In this document: one piece after another, positions 1 through 7,857 of the stretch
Position numbering within the stretch: position 1 is the stretch's first letter
Layout of the letters: every line of letters begins with the position of its first letter
Assembly (NCBI GenBank): GCA_963777285.1
Contig: CAVZPR010000002.1
Coordinates: 744,001 to 808,000 of the forward strand
Reading direction: 5' to 3'
Length of the DNA: 64,000 bases
Origin: JAFARE01 sp963777285
GTDB taxonomy: Bacteria; Chloroflexota; Dormibacteria; Aeolococcales; Aeolococcaceae
Translations under genes and position numbers: made by a program
Notes under the pieces: generated by a model
Database searches by the model: none
What the model was told of the DNA's origin: nothing
What the model saw: the letters and a program-made list of their open reading frames with translations, nothing else

Positions 1-1
1 C

Positions 2-961
2 ACGACATGGAGCCCCTCGTCCAGCGGGCTGCCCAGCCTGGACGTTCGCTCCTTCGCGTTCGGCCTCGACGGCATCGCAGCGGCCACCGACGACGGCGTC
101 GCCGTCAGCCCCGACGGGCACACCTGGCACAGCGACGGCCTTGAAGGGGTGTCGGTGTCGTCGGTCGCGGTGGCGGCCAACTCCCCGCAGTTTGCGCTGG
201 TCGCCGGCGCCGACAACGGCAACCTCAGCTCGGGCTCGCTCTTCCAGAGCACCGGGAGCAGCGCGTGGTCGGTGCTCCAGGCAGGGCTGCCGGCCGCAGC
301 CGTGGTGTCCTCTGTCACCGCGGGGCCGATCGACAGCGCCGTGCCCAAGCGGCCGTTGCTGGTGACCACGTCCAAGGGCGCATTCCGCAGCGGCGACGGG
401 GGCACCACCTGGACGTCGAGTGGCGGCGTCCCCGTGCAGCTGACGCTGACCACGGCGCTGTTCGACCCGCTGGACCCTAGCGTGGTGTACGCGGGCGCGG
501 ATGCGGCGGGGAGCACGGGGGGCGACCTTGTCCGCTCCACCGACGGCGGGCAGACGTTCTCGCTGTCCGACGCCGGTCTCACCGTCAAGAACGTCGAGGC
601 GATCGCGCTGGGCCCGACCAACCCGCTTCTGGTGGTCGTCGCGGTGGATCCGCCCACGGGGGGCGGGATCATCTACACGGAGACCGCCGCCGGGCTCCCG
701 CCGCCGCCCAAGCTGCTTCCCGAGGCGCCCGGACAGCGGGTTCCCACCGTGGTCGCCACGCCCACACCGCGACCGACGCCGACCGTGGCCGCGCTGGCGC
801 CTGCGACACCGACGCCGGCCCCACCGTCAGGGCTGCAGAAGTTCGCCGGCGCAGCGTTCCACTGGCCCACGCCGCTGGTGTACGAGATCATCTTCGTGCT
901 GCTGGTGGCGTACGCCATCATCCGCTGGCGTCAGCGCTACTACGTGGAAGGGCCTCCCTGA
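2..961 (+). CDS. Secreted or membrane-anchored BNR/VPS10-like beta-propeller protein (5' partial)
   Basis: The reading frame is open from the first bases of the window, so the start lies upstream. The visible 319 residues contain repeated sialidase/BNR-type blocks with the Ser-x-Asp-Gly-Gly-x-Thr-Trp pattern (for example RSGDGGTTWTSSGG and RSTDGGQTFSLSD), as in Ycf48/VPS10-like propellers. A Pro/Thr-rich linker (PTPRPTPTVAALAPATPTP) follows, then one C-terminal membrane helix (about the last 30 residues, FVLLVAYAIIRW) and a short basic tail. The propeller is therefore probably displayed outside the membrane. ccdA starts 24 nt downstream on the same strand, so an extracytoplasmic redox or assembly role is possible but unproven. 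Confidence 0.75.
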   Translation, partial: TTWSPSSSGLPSLDVRSFAFGLDGIAAATDDGVAVSPDGHTWHSDGLEGVSVSSVAVAANSPQFALVAGADNGNLSSGSLFQSTGSSAWSVLQAGLPAAAVVSSVTAGPIDSAVPKRPLLVTTSKGAFRSGDGGTTWTSSGGVPVQLTLTTALFDPLDPSVVYAGADAAGSTGGDLVRSTDGGQTFSLSDAGLTVKNVEAIALGPTNPLLVVVAVDPPTGGGIIYTETAAGLPPPPKLLPEAPGQRVPTVVATPTPRPTPTVAALAPATPTPAPPSGLQKFAGAAFHWPTPLVYEIIFVLLVAYAIIRWRQRYYVEGPP

Positions 962-985
962 CCGAGCCGCCGGTAGGCTTGGGCG

Positions 986-1729
986 GTGATCGGGCTGGTG
1001 CCGTCGCCGTCGGCTCCGCTGGCGTTTCTCGCAGGCCTCGTCTCGTTTCTCTCGCCCTGCGTGTTCCCGCTGATGCCGGCGTACGCCGCGTATCTCAGCG
1101 GGCGCGCGGGACGCCCCGCGCTGGCCACTGCGGACGGACCGGCGCTGGATTCGAGACAGGTGCGCGTGCCGGTGATCACCAACGGGGTGGCGTTCGTCGC
1201 GGGATTCAGCCTCGTGTTCATCGCGGTGTACTACGTCCTGCAGGTGCTGGACGTCACCGTGTTCATCCGCAACCTGCAGTTGGTGAACGCGATCGCCGGC
1301 GCGGTCATCATCGTGCTGGCGCTGCAGACGCTGGGCGTCTTCCGCTTCGGCTTCCTGGCACGCGAGCGTCGCGTGCACGTCTCGCCGGCGTACGGCACGC
1401 CGGGCGCGTTCTTGCTGGGACTCACGTTCGCCGCGGGCTGGACGCCGTGCCTGGGTCCGCAGCTGGCGACGATTCTCACCGTCGCGCAGAACCGTGACTT
1501 CGGCGGCCTGCCGTTCATGGTGGTGTATTGCGTCGGGCTCGCGGTGCCGTTCCTCGTCGTCGCCGCGCTCGCGGACCGCCTGCAGGGATTCATCCGCGCG
1601 GTCAACCGCCATCTCGGCGTCATCAACCTGGTGTGCGGCGCGGTGCTGCTGGTCTTCGGCATCCTGCTGGCGACCGGGCGCATCACGATTCTCAGCACGC
1701 TGTCGTTTCAGTCGCCGTTCAATCTCTGA
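986..1729 (+). CDS. ccdA: CcdA-type cytochrome c biogenesis / thiol-disulfide transmembrane protein
   Basis: A 247-residue polytopic protein of the CcdA/DsbD-beta family, which passes reducing equivalents from cytoplasmic thioredoxin across the membrane to extracytoplasmic thiol proteins. Both hallmark cysteines are present: SFLSPCVFPLMP near residue 25 and AAGWTPCLGP near residue 155. About six hydrophobic segments match the family, and the length is typical. The start is GTG at 986. It follows the propeller gene closely and converges on the histidine kinase gene with only 4 nt between stops. No thioredoxin-fold partner is visible here. Confidence 0.9.
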   Translation: MIGLVPSPSAPLAFLAGLVSFLSPCVFPLMPAYAAYLSGRAGRPALATADGPALDSRQVRVPVITNGVAFVAGFSLVFIAVYYVLQVLDVTVFIRNLQLVNAIAGAVIIVLALQTLGVFRFGFLARERRVHVSPAYGTPGAFLLGLTFAAGWTPCLGPQLATILTVAQNRDFGGLPFMVVYCVGLAVPFLVVAALADRLQGFIRAVNRHLGVINLVCGAVLLVFGILLATGRITILSTLSFQSPFNL

Positions 1730-1733
1730 CGCG

Positions 1734-3206
1734 TCAGGCGGCGAGTGGCAGCCACACGCTGACCGTGGTGCCGGCGCCCTCGGCGGAGTAGACCGCGACG
1801 TCGCCGCCCTGGGCCCGCGCCAGTCCCTGCACGATGCTGAGGCCGAGTCCGCTGCCGCCCTCCTCGCGCGCTCGTGTCTTCTCACCGCGGTAGAAGCGCT
1901 CGAAGACGTGCGGGAGGTCCGCGGCGGGGATTCCCGGCCCGTCGTCGTGCACGTCGAGCCGGGCGCGGCGGCCGTCGACCGCGATGCTCCAGCGCTGCGG
2001 CGCGCCGGGCGCGTACTTGCACGCGTTGACGAGCAGGTTGCGCCCGATGGTGTGCAGCGCGGCGCGGTCGGCGCGCACCGAGATCGGTGATGCGGGGAAG
2101 TGGCGTTCCAGCCGCGGCGGCATGCCGGGCACGCCCTCATCGAGGAGTTCCGTGACGTCTGCGATGACGTCGAAGTCCTCGGGATGCGACTCGCGGCGCG
2201 CGTCGACGCGCGCCAGGGTCAGCAGGTCGAGGACGAGCTCGCGCATCCTCTCGGCCTCGGTGCCCATGGTCTGCAGCGCTGCATCCAGTGCCACCGGGTC
2301 GTGCGCCGCTCCGCGGCGCAGCACGTCGATGTAGCCCTTGAGCGCAGTCACCGGGGTGCGCAGCTCGTGCGACGCGTCGGCGATGAAGCGCCGCATCTGC
2401 GCCTCGGACTCCTGCTGCGCGGCGAACGACGCCTCGATCCGGCCGGCCATGTTGTCGAAGCTCTGCGCCAGCACGCCGACCTCGTCTCCGCGCGGCTCGA
2501 TGTGGCTGCGCGCGCGCAGGTCGCCCGCGGCCAGCTGTTCCGCCGTGGCGGTCAGGCGGTGCAGCGGCCGCAGGGTGCGGCTCGTGAGCGCGAGGCCGAG
2601 CACGAGCGCGGCGACCAGCGCTGCCGCACCGCCGAAACCGAAGAGCACGAGATCGTCGTGCAGGACGTTGCCGATCGGCGTCATCGACGTCGACATCTGC
2701 ACGATGCCGCACACCGTTCCTGCGGCACTGATGGGGAAGCCGACGACGAGGTCGCTGCCGCTTCCTCCGTCGAGGATCTGCGCGCCCGAGCGCCGCGCCG
2801 TGTTGATGATCGTCTGCAGCGTCGCCGCATCGAGGCGCGGCTGGCTCAGGGCGGCGGGCACCTGCGCGGCAACGGCGAGGCTGGGGTCGTACACCACGAC
2901 GCTCACCGACTGACCCGACGTCGCCGCCACGACATGCGCCACCGCCTGACCCACCAGCGACGGCGAGGCTGCGCAGAGGATCCGGCCGCGTGCCACGCCG
3001 GAGCCCCGCGCCAGGCCCGCGATGACCACCTTCGCCGTGTTGTAGTCGTCCTGCAGCGCGGCCACGCGGTTGCTGATGAGGCTGGCGCGCAGCGTGAAGA
3101 ACTGGTACGTGCCCAGGGCCGCGAGCAAAACCGCCACCAGCCCCACAAAGGTGAGCGCCAGCCGCCAGCGCAGCGACGCCAGCGCGCGGTGGAGGCGGTG
3201 CGGCAC
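1734..3206 (-). CDS. Sensor histidine kinase (HAMP-HisKA-HATPase)
   Basis: A 490-residue membrane kinase. It has one helix near residues 13-35, an extracytoplasmic sensor of about 130 residues, a second helix near 185-207, HAMP, an H-box ASHELRTPVTALKGY near residue 280, an N-box (LLVNACKYAPG), G1 (DDGPGI), F-box (FERFYRG) and G2 (GGSGLGLSIV). The start is GTG. The response regulator gene ends 3 nt upstream, so the two are co-transcribed and form a cognate pair. The sensor domain has no recognisable ligand motif, so the signal is unknown. Confidence 0.93.
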   Translation of the reverse strand: MPHRLHRALASLRWRLALTFVGLVAVLLAALGTYQFFTLRASLISNRVAALQDDYNTAKVVIAGLARGSGVARGRILCAASPSLVGQAVAHVVAATSGQSVSVVVYDPSLAVAAQVPAALSQPRLDAATLQTIINTARRSGAQILDGGSGSDLVVGFPISAAGTVCGIVQMSTSMTPIGNVLHDDLVLFGFGGAAALVAALVLGLALTSRTLRPLHRLTATAEQLAAGDLRARSHIEPRGDEVGVLAQSFDNMAGRIEASFAAQQESEAQMRRFIADASHELRTPVTALKGYIDVLRRGAAHDPVALDAALQTMGTEAERMRELVLDLLTLARVDARRESHPEDFDVIADVTELLDEGVPGMPPRLERHFPASPISVRADRAALHTIGRNLLVNACKYAPGAPQRWSIAVDGRRARLDVHDDGPGIPAADLPHVFERFYRGEKTRAREEGGSGLGLSIVQGLARAQGGDVAVYSAEGAGTTVSVWLPLAA

Positions 3207-3209
3207 GGG

Positions 3210-3911
3210 CTACGCCTGGGCGGCGTCGATTCGCGGCGCGCTGCGCAGGCGGTAGCCGACGCCACGCACCGTCTGGATGCGCTCGTGCGCCGTGTCGCCG
3301 AGCTTCTGGCGCAGGTAGCGCACGTAGACCTCGACGTTGTTCTCGTCGCCGAAGAAGTTGTAGCCCCACACCTCGTCGAGGATGCGCTGCCGCGGCAGCA
3401 CCTGGTCTGCGTTGATGGCGAGGTAGAGCAGCAGGTCGTACTCCCGCACCGACAGCTCCAGCGAGCGCTCACCGACCGTCACCTCACGCGTGCCGGTGTC
3501 GATGCGCACGTCGCCGGCGGTGACGACCCGCAGGCGGTCGGGACTGCGGCGGCGCAGAACCGCGCGGATGCGCGCCAGCAGCTCGCCGAACTCGAACGGC
3601 TTCACCAGGTAGTCGTCGGCGCCGAGCTCGAGCCCATGGATGCGGTCGGTCGTCTCGTCGCGGGCGCTGAGGATGATGATGCCACGCGACCTGTCCCCGG
3701 CAAGCGCGCGGCACAGCTCCCAGCCGTCCATCCGGGGCATCATCAAGTCGAGGACCACGAGGTGCGGCTTGAAGTCGTCCACCACGCGCAGTCCGGCGCG
3801 CCCGTCGGGCGCGGTGCGCACGTCGAACCCCTCGTGGCGCAGGCCGAGCGCGATGAATTCCGTGATGCTCTGCTCGTCGTCCACGACGAGCACGCGGGTC
3901 GTCTCGCCCAT
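3210..3911 (-). CDS. OmpR/PhoB-family response regulator
   Basis: A 233-residue regulator with an N-terminal receiver (VLVVDDEQSITEF; phosphoacceptor Asp in LVVLDLMMPRMDG; conserved Lys in DYLVKPFEFGELL) and a C-terminal winged helix ending in the QTVRGVGYRLR signature. The ATG at 3911 (MGETTRVLVV) is preferred over a longer frame because the receiver starts there. It is cognate to the kinase directly downstream. Divergent transcription of the PHP gene begins 129 nt away, so the shared gap 3912-4040 probably holds both promoters. Confidence 0.93.
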   Translation of the reverse strand: MGETTRVLVVDDEQSITEFIALGLRHEGFDVRTAPDGRAGLRVVDDFKPHLVVLDLMMPRMDGWELCRALAGDRSRGIIILSARDETTDRIHGLELGADDYLVKPFEFGELLARIRAVLRRRSPDRLRVVTAGDVRIDTGTREVTVGERSLELSVREYDLLLYLAINADQVLPRQRILDEVWGYNFFGDENNVEVYVRYLRQKLGDTAHERIQTVRGVGYRLRSAPRIDAAQA

Positions 3912-4040
3912 CTGCAATGCGAGTATAGGAGCGCGAGTTCGCCGTTCTGGAGCCGGCTTCCGCAAATTCACAACTTCTCAGCGCGTTCTCAGACACGTCT
4001 CGGCGGGTCGCCTGCCGTCCTCACTAGACTGCGAGGCCAC

Positions 4041-4856
4041 GTGAAACCCACCGCCGCTCGCGCGCATCTGACCGCAGGGTGCAGCGTCGCCGAGGTGCAC
4101 GCGCACACGCTCGCCAGTGACGGCATGGTGAGTGCAGTGGCGCTGGTGCGCGCGGCTGCCGCCGCAGAGATCCGCGTCCTCTGCATCACCGACCACGACA
4201 CCATTCCCGAGCTCGAGCCGGCGACAGAGGTGGGATCGCAGCTCGGCGTCGACGTGGTTGCCGGCGAGGAGGTGACCGCGGCGTTTCCTCCGGGGATCCA
4301 CATCGTGGCGCTGTACATCGAGAAGCCGGTGCGGATGCACATGTCGGTGGAGGACACGGTGGATGCGATTCACGACCATGGTGGCCTTGCCGTGCTCGCG
4401 CATCCATTCATGCCCACGTGGTTCGCGTCCATGACCGAGCGCCGTGCGCGCCGCCTGCTGCAGACGCACACCGTCGACGGCATCGAGCTGCGCCACACGG
4501 CACCGGTGCTGCCACCGACGTGGCGCCGGCTCGACGGCTTCTACAAGGAGCATCGCGAGCAGCTCGGAGCCGCCCTGGGCGCCGGCGACAGCCACTTCGG
4601 TGCCCACGACCTGGGACGTGTGGTGACGGTGTTCCCGGGGAGCGGCGCGGCCGACCTGCGGCGCGCCATCGAGCAGCGGACGACGTCGCCGCTGGGGGGA
4701 TGGGCGCGGCCGGCCGGGCCGCCGCTGTCGCTGCGGCTGGCGCAGCAGTACCGGTCGATGGTGTGGCTGAGCGCGGAACGCCGCGCGGGGAGGGTCGGCG
4801 GCGGCGCCGGCCCGCCTTCGAGCGGGCTGACCGCAGCGTCCGAGGGGCGCCGGTAG
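4041..4856 (+). CDS. PHP-domain phosphoesterase/hydrolase
   Basis: A 271-residue protein with ordered PHP metal motifs: EVHAHTLASDG near the N terminus, ITDHDTIPELE, VVAGEEVTA, AVLAHPFMP and GAGDSHFGAHD. This fits the stand-alone PHP family (YciV/TrpH-like, 3',5'-nucleotide or phosphoester hydrolases). The frame stays open far upstream as a shadow of the kinase genes. GTG at 4041 is chosen because the PHP fold begins about 20 residues later and nothing coding-like precedes it. The C-terminal 50 residues are low-complexity. The substrate cannot be read from sequence. Confidence 0.85.
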   Translation: MKPTAARAHLTAGCSVAEVHAHTLASDGMVSAVALVRAAAAAEIRVLCITDHDTIPELEPATEVGSQLGVDVVAGEEVTAAFPPGIHIVALYIEKPVRMHMSVEDTVDAIHDHGGLAVLAHPFMPTWFASMTERRARRLLQTHTVDGIELRHTAPVLPPTWRRLDGFYKEHREQLGAALGAGDSHFGAHDLGRVVTVFPGSGAADLRRAIEQRTTSPLGGWARPAGPPLSLRLAQQYRSMVWLSAERRAGRVGGGAGPPSSGLTAASEGRR

Positions 4857-4867
4857 AATCGAGGCGC

Positions 4868-4940
4868 GCCCGCTTAGCTCAGTTGGTAGAGCAGGGAACT
4901 CTTAATCCCTTGGTCACAGGTTCGAGTCCTGTAGCGGGTA
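4868..4940 (+). tRNA. tRNA-Lys (anticodon CTT)
   Basis: It folds by eye into a cloverleaf: acceptor GCCCGCT with AGCGGGT, D-arm GCTC/GAGC, anticodon loop CTCTTAA (CTT), variable loop TGGTC, and T-arm ACAGG-TTCGAGT-CCTGT. The discriminator is A and CCA is not encoded. The first acceptor pair is G-U, and the anticodon stem GGGAA/TCCCT has an A-C mismatch at 30-40 and a G-U at 27-43, so the stem is weak. It sits 11 nt after the PHP stop codon and borders the islet at 5-7 kb. Confidence 0.93.
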
Positions 4941-5172
4941 CTCTCATCTCTCAAGGATTTCTCTCAGGTTTCGGCCACAGTTGGACTGAATTGGAACAAC
5001 GCTCAGGAGCAAGGTGCCAGGGGAACGAATCCCCTGATTCCGGGTTTTCCAGGGCTAGGTCACACTGGACGCAGCGACGTCTGTTCGGGTCCGGCCGCCG
5101 ACCGCTGAGGCGAAGCCGGAGGATGGCGACCGCGATTCTCCGAAGTCTTCCCCGGCGCGGCAGTATTGCGCA

Positions 5173-5643
5173 ATGACCATAAGGCTGTGCCGCCCAGGCG
5201 CTGAGGAGTACGAGCGATGGGCAGCTGCCGAACTCGCCCAATACATCGATGAGATCGTCGCCTCGGGGAGCATGAGCCGTGACGCAGCCGAGGAGAGAGG
5301 ACGCCACGAAGACGCCGAACTCCTCCCAGAGGGACTCGCCACTCCCGGACAGTTGATTTTCAGAATAGAAGCTGACGGACAACGTGTCGGATGGCTCTGG
5401 CTGGCGCTGCGGAATCCACGCGCGGAGGCCGGCGTCGGCTACATCTATGACATCGTGGTGGACGAGCCGTTCAGAGGACGCGGCTACGCGCGAGCCGCGA
5501 TGCATCTGGCGGAGGCAGAGGCGCGGCGTCACGGCCTGCACGCCCTGTCGCTCAACGTCTTCGGGCACAATGCGATCGCTCGAGCCCTGTATGCAAGTCT
5601 CGGTTATCGCGAGACGTCAGTGCAGATGCGGAAGGAGCTCTGA
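5173..5643 (+). CDS. GNAT-family N-acetyltransferase
   Basis: A 156-residue GNAT enzyme using acetyl-CoA. The core motif A is clear (YDIVVDEPFRGRGYARAAM, with the R/Q-x-x-G-x-G/A pyrophosphate loop), followed by LNVFGHNAIARALYASLGY (motif B). The start is ATG at 5173. It is the first gene after tRNA-Lys and stands alone, 230 nt downstream of the tRNA. The acceptor substrate is unknown; small-molecule or protein acetylation are both possible. Confidence 0.85.
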   Translation: MTIRLCRPGAEEYERWAAAELAQYIDEIVASGSMSRDAAEERGRHEDAELLPEGLATPGQLIFRIEADGQRVGWLWLALRNPRAEAGVGYIYDIVVDEPFRGRGYARAAMHLAEAEARRHGLHALSLNVFGHNAIARALYASLGYRETSVQMRKEL

Positions 5644-6083
5644 TCGTTGCCGGCGTTCTGTCGATCGACGGTTGGCCGGGATACCTCCACCGATCCGATT
5701 CTCTGCACGCCGCCAGCGGTGCGCTTCGGCCGACGAGCGCAAGGGCGCTCGGTCAGCGTGCTGGAGCAAACAGCGGAAGCATCCGGGCGATGCTGCCCGG
5801 TCACGGGCGGTCGGACGCGGGATGCGTACGCCGTTTCCAGGAATCCGAACGGTCGTAGCCGGAGGCTCGCGACCAGACGAGTGTAGTGATCCGGCCGACC
5901 GCTGATCTATCGCGTCCGGCTGATCCCTGACTAACGGCATTCCGCTGATGTCTTACACCGGTTTCGGCTGACGCCTGACACCCTTCATATGAGGGAACTG
6001 AGCGTGGCTTAGCAGCGGTACCAATCGAGCGGCCACGGTGCCGCAGTGCGGGCCGTTCGATAGGAACGTACGTCGAGTGGCCA
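5644..6083. other. Intergenic stretch with IS-end-like repeats
   Basis: About 440 nt with no convincing gene; the short frames here match nothing recognisable. The right half carries several degenerate copies of an approximately 20-nt motif (annotated separately). The rest may be decayed mobile-element DNA. Confidence 0.5.
5916..5983 (-). repeat. Multiple short repeats resembling an IS21-family terminus
   Basis: Three spaced copies of a degenerate motif lie at 5916-5931, 5940-5959 and 5961-5983 (core TTCNGCTGANGNCTNACACC). Read on the minus strand, the outermost copy begins TGTCAGGCGTCAGCCGAAAC. Repeated copies of a terminal motif with a TGTC tip are typical of IS21-family ends. No transposase genes (istA/istB) are seen, so this would be an orphan end. 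Confidence 0.4.
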
Positions 6084-7082
6084 CTAGGCTGCGGCCCAGG
6101 TCGTTCCGTTCCAGTGCAGGATCAGCGTGTCGTCGTTTGCGTCATTCCCGACCGCCCAGGCGTTGTTTGCCGAGGTGGCGCTCACGCCGCCCAGGAAGAC
6201 GTGGGTTGAGCTCGCGACCCTCGACCAGGAGCTGCCGTTCCAGTGCAGGATCAGCGTGTCGCCGGATCCACCGGTTTTGTTGTCAACGTACTGTCCGACC
6301 GCCCAGGCGTTGCTTGCCGAAGTGGCGCTCACGCTGTCCAGGAAGCTCTTGGTCGAGCTCGGGCTCGGGCTCGGGACCTTCGACCAGGAGGTTCCGTCCC
6401 AATGCAGGATCAGCGTCCTTCGTAATGTGCTGTTGGGTGGGTAAAAGGAGCCGACCGCCCAGGCGTTGCTTGCCGAGGTGGCGCTGACGCCGGAGAGGTA
6501 GTTCTCGCGTCCCGGATTCGGGCTCGCCACCTGCGACCAGGAGGCGCCGTCCCAATGCAGGATCAGTGTGACGTAACCAGTCGTGCCTTCAACGTAGTCT
6601 CCGACCGCCCAGGCGTTGCTTGCCGAGGTGGCGCTCACGCCGTGCAGGTCGTTCTCGGTTGAGCTCGGGTTCGGGCTCGCGATCTTGGACCAGGAGGTGC
6701 CGTTCCAGTGCAGCACCAGGGTCGTGTCGGTTGTGCTGTTGCCCGACCAAAAGGTGCCCACCGCCCAGGCGCTGGAGGGCGAGATCGCACTTACACCGTT
6801 CAGCCAGTTCTGGTGGGAACTCGGGTTCGGGCTCACGATCTTGGACCAGGAGGTGCCGTTCCAGTGCAATACCAGCGTGTCCGTGGCAAAGGTGGCTTTG
6901 TCAAAGTGCTGCCCGACCGCCCAAGCGTTTGAGGCCGAGGTGGCGCTGACGCCTTACAGAATGCCTGGCCGTCCCGACCCCAGAGCTGAGGTGCTGCTGG
7001 ACGCGGCGACTGGGCTGGAGCCAAGGCTCAGCACGACCAAGCCGGCAGCAACAACCGACGCGACACTCTTGTGCACCGCCAT
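6084..7082 (-). pseudogene. Secreted six-repeat beta-propeller gene interrupted by one in-frame TAA
   Basis: From ATG at 7082 the frame encodes a signal peptide (MAVHKSVASVVAAGLVVLSL, cleavage after an AxA-like SSPVAA) and then reads six repeats of about 50 residues. The repeats carry GVSATSASNAWAVG and LHWNGTSWSK motifs and end at 6084. Codon 43, at 6954-6956 just before the first GVSATSASNAWAVG, is TAA. At the same place other repeats have Ser, Asn, His, Asp or Gly (repeat 4 is preceded by YLS), so TCA-to-TAA is the simplest explanation. The frame is otherwise intact for 290 codons. It could be a recent pseudogene, a read-through gene or a sequencing error. Translation from ATG 6869 would lose the signal peptide and the first repeat. 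Confidence 0.8.
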
Positions 7083-7185
7083 CGATCGGTCCCCGATTGC
7101 GCGAACTGGTCGCTACAAGAGGGGCGCCGGGTGGCGCGCGTAGGCGCATGACCATAGCAGTTTCGACAGCGCCACCTTGGGTGCA

Positions 7186-7208
7186 GTTTCGGCTGATGTG
7201 TCTACCCT
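7186..7208 (-). repeat. Fourth copy of the IS-end-like motif
   Basis: GTTTCGGCTGATGTGTCTACCC repeats the core seen at 5961-5983, with an identical first 11 nt, in the same orientation. The two copies bracket the propeller pseudogene. It lies just upstream of, or inside, the N terminus of the methyltransferase frame depending on the start chosen. Confidence 0.4.
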
Positions 7209-7215
7209 GAGGAGC

Positions 7216-7845
7216 GTGAAGGCGCCCAGCACAGCCATCGGCGGATTCGACCGTTGGTCGCGCACGTACGACCGCAGCGTGCTGCAGTCGGTCTTCTTCG
7301 ACCGCGTGCACGACGCACTGCTGGACACGCTGCGGCGGCTGATCCGGCCTGCCACGTCACCGCGGATCATCGACGTCGGCTGTGGCACGGGTCGCCTCCT
7401 GATCCGCCTCGGCGAGGCGTTCCCCTCAGCGGTGCTGCTGGGCGTCGATCCGTCCCCGGGGATGATCGACGTGGCGCGGGCCAAGCCGGAGCTCGCGGCG
7501 GCACGTCTCGAGATTGCCGGCGCGGGCGACATTCCCTTCGCCGACGCGCCGTGCGACGTCGCCGTCAGCACCATGAGCTTCCACCACTGGGCCGACCAGA
7601 CGCGCGGTCTTCGCGACGTCGGGCGCATCCTCCGCACCGGCTGCCCGCTGTTGCTGGTCGACGCCTACGCGGCGGGACCGCTGCGTCCGCTCGTGCAACT
7701 GCTCGGCGGACGTCATGGCGTCGGGATGCGCACCCGTCCTCAGATCAACGACCTGCTCGCCGCGGCAGGCATGGAGCCGCTGGCGATGCGCAGCATCGGT
7801 CCAGCGGTGTCACCGCTGCGAATCCTCGTGGCGCGGCGCCGCTGA
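7216..7845 (+). CDS. Class I SAM-dependent methyltransferase (Methyltransf_11-like)
   Basis: A 209-residue methyltransferase. SAM-binding motif I is IIDVGCGTGRLLIRLG, followed by the acidic-loop region LLGVDPSPGMIDVAR, then GDIPFADAPCDVAVS and FHHWADQ (motifs II-III). The frame extends upstream to TTG 7177, but that section overlaps the repeat at 7186-7208. GTG 7216, preceded by a GAGG, is the more likely start. It is related to small-molecule (UbiE/phosphatidylethanolamine type) methyltransferases. It stands alone and converges on the GT39 gene. Confidence 0.8.
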   Translation: MKAPSTAIGGFDRWSRTYDRSVLQSVFFDRVHDALLDTLRRLIRPATSPRIIDVGCGTGRLLIRLGEAFPSAVLLGVDPSPGMIDVARAKPELAAARLEIAGAGDIPFADAPCDVAVSTMSFHHWADQTRGLRDVGRILRTGCPLLLVDAYAAGPLRPLVQLLGGRHGVGMRTRPQINDLLAAAGMEPLAMRSIGPAVSPLRILVARRR

Positions 7846-7857
7846 CGCGACGCATGC

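Noticed and set aside
2100..4040. Long rightward open frame running into the PHP gene
   Set aside because: It is the antisense shadow of the kinase and regulator genes; arginine/glutamine-rich composition, no domains.
5010..5050. GGGG-AACGAAT-CCCC hairpin after tRNA-Lys, similar to a tRNA T-arm
   Set aside because: No acceptor, D or anticodon arms can be built around it.
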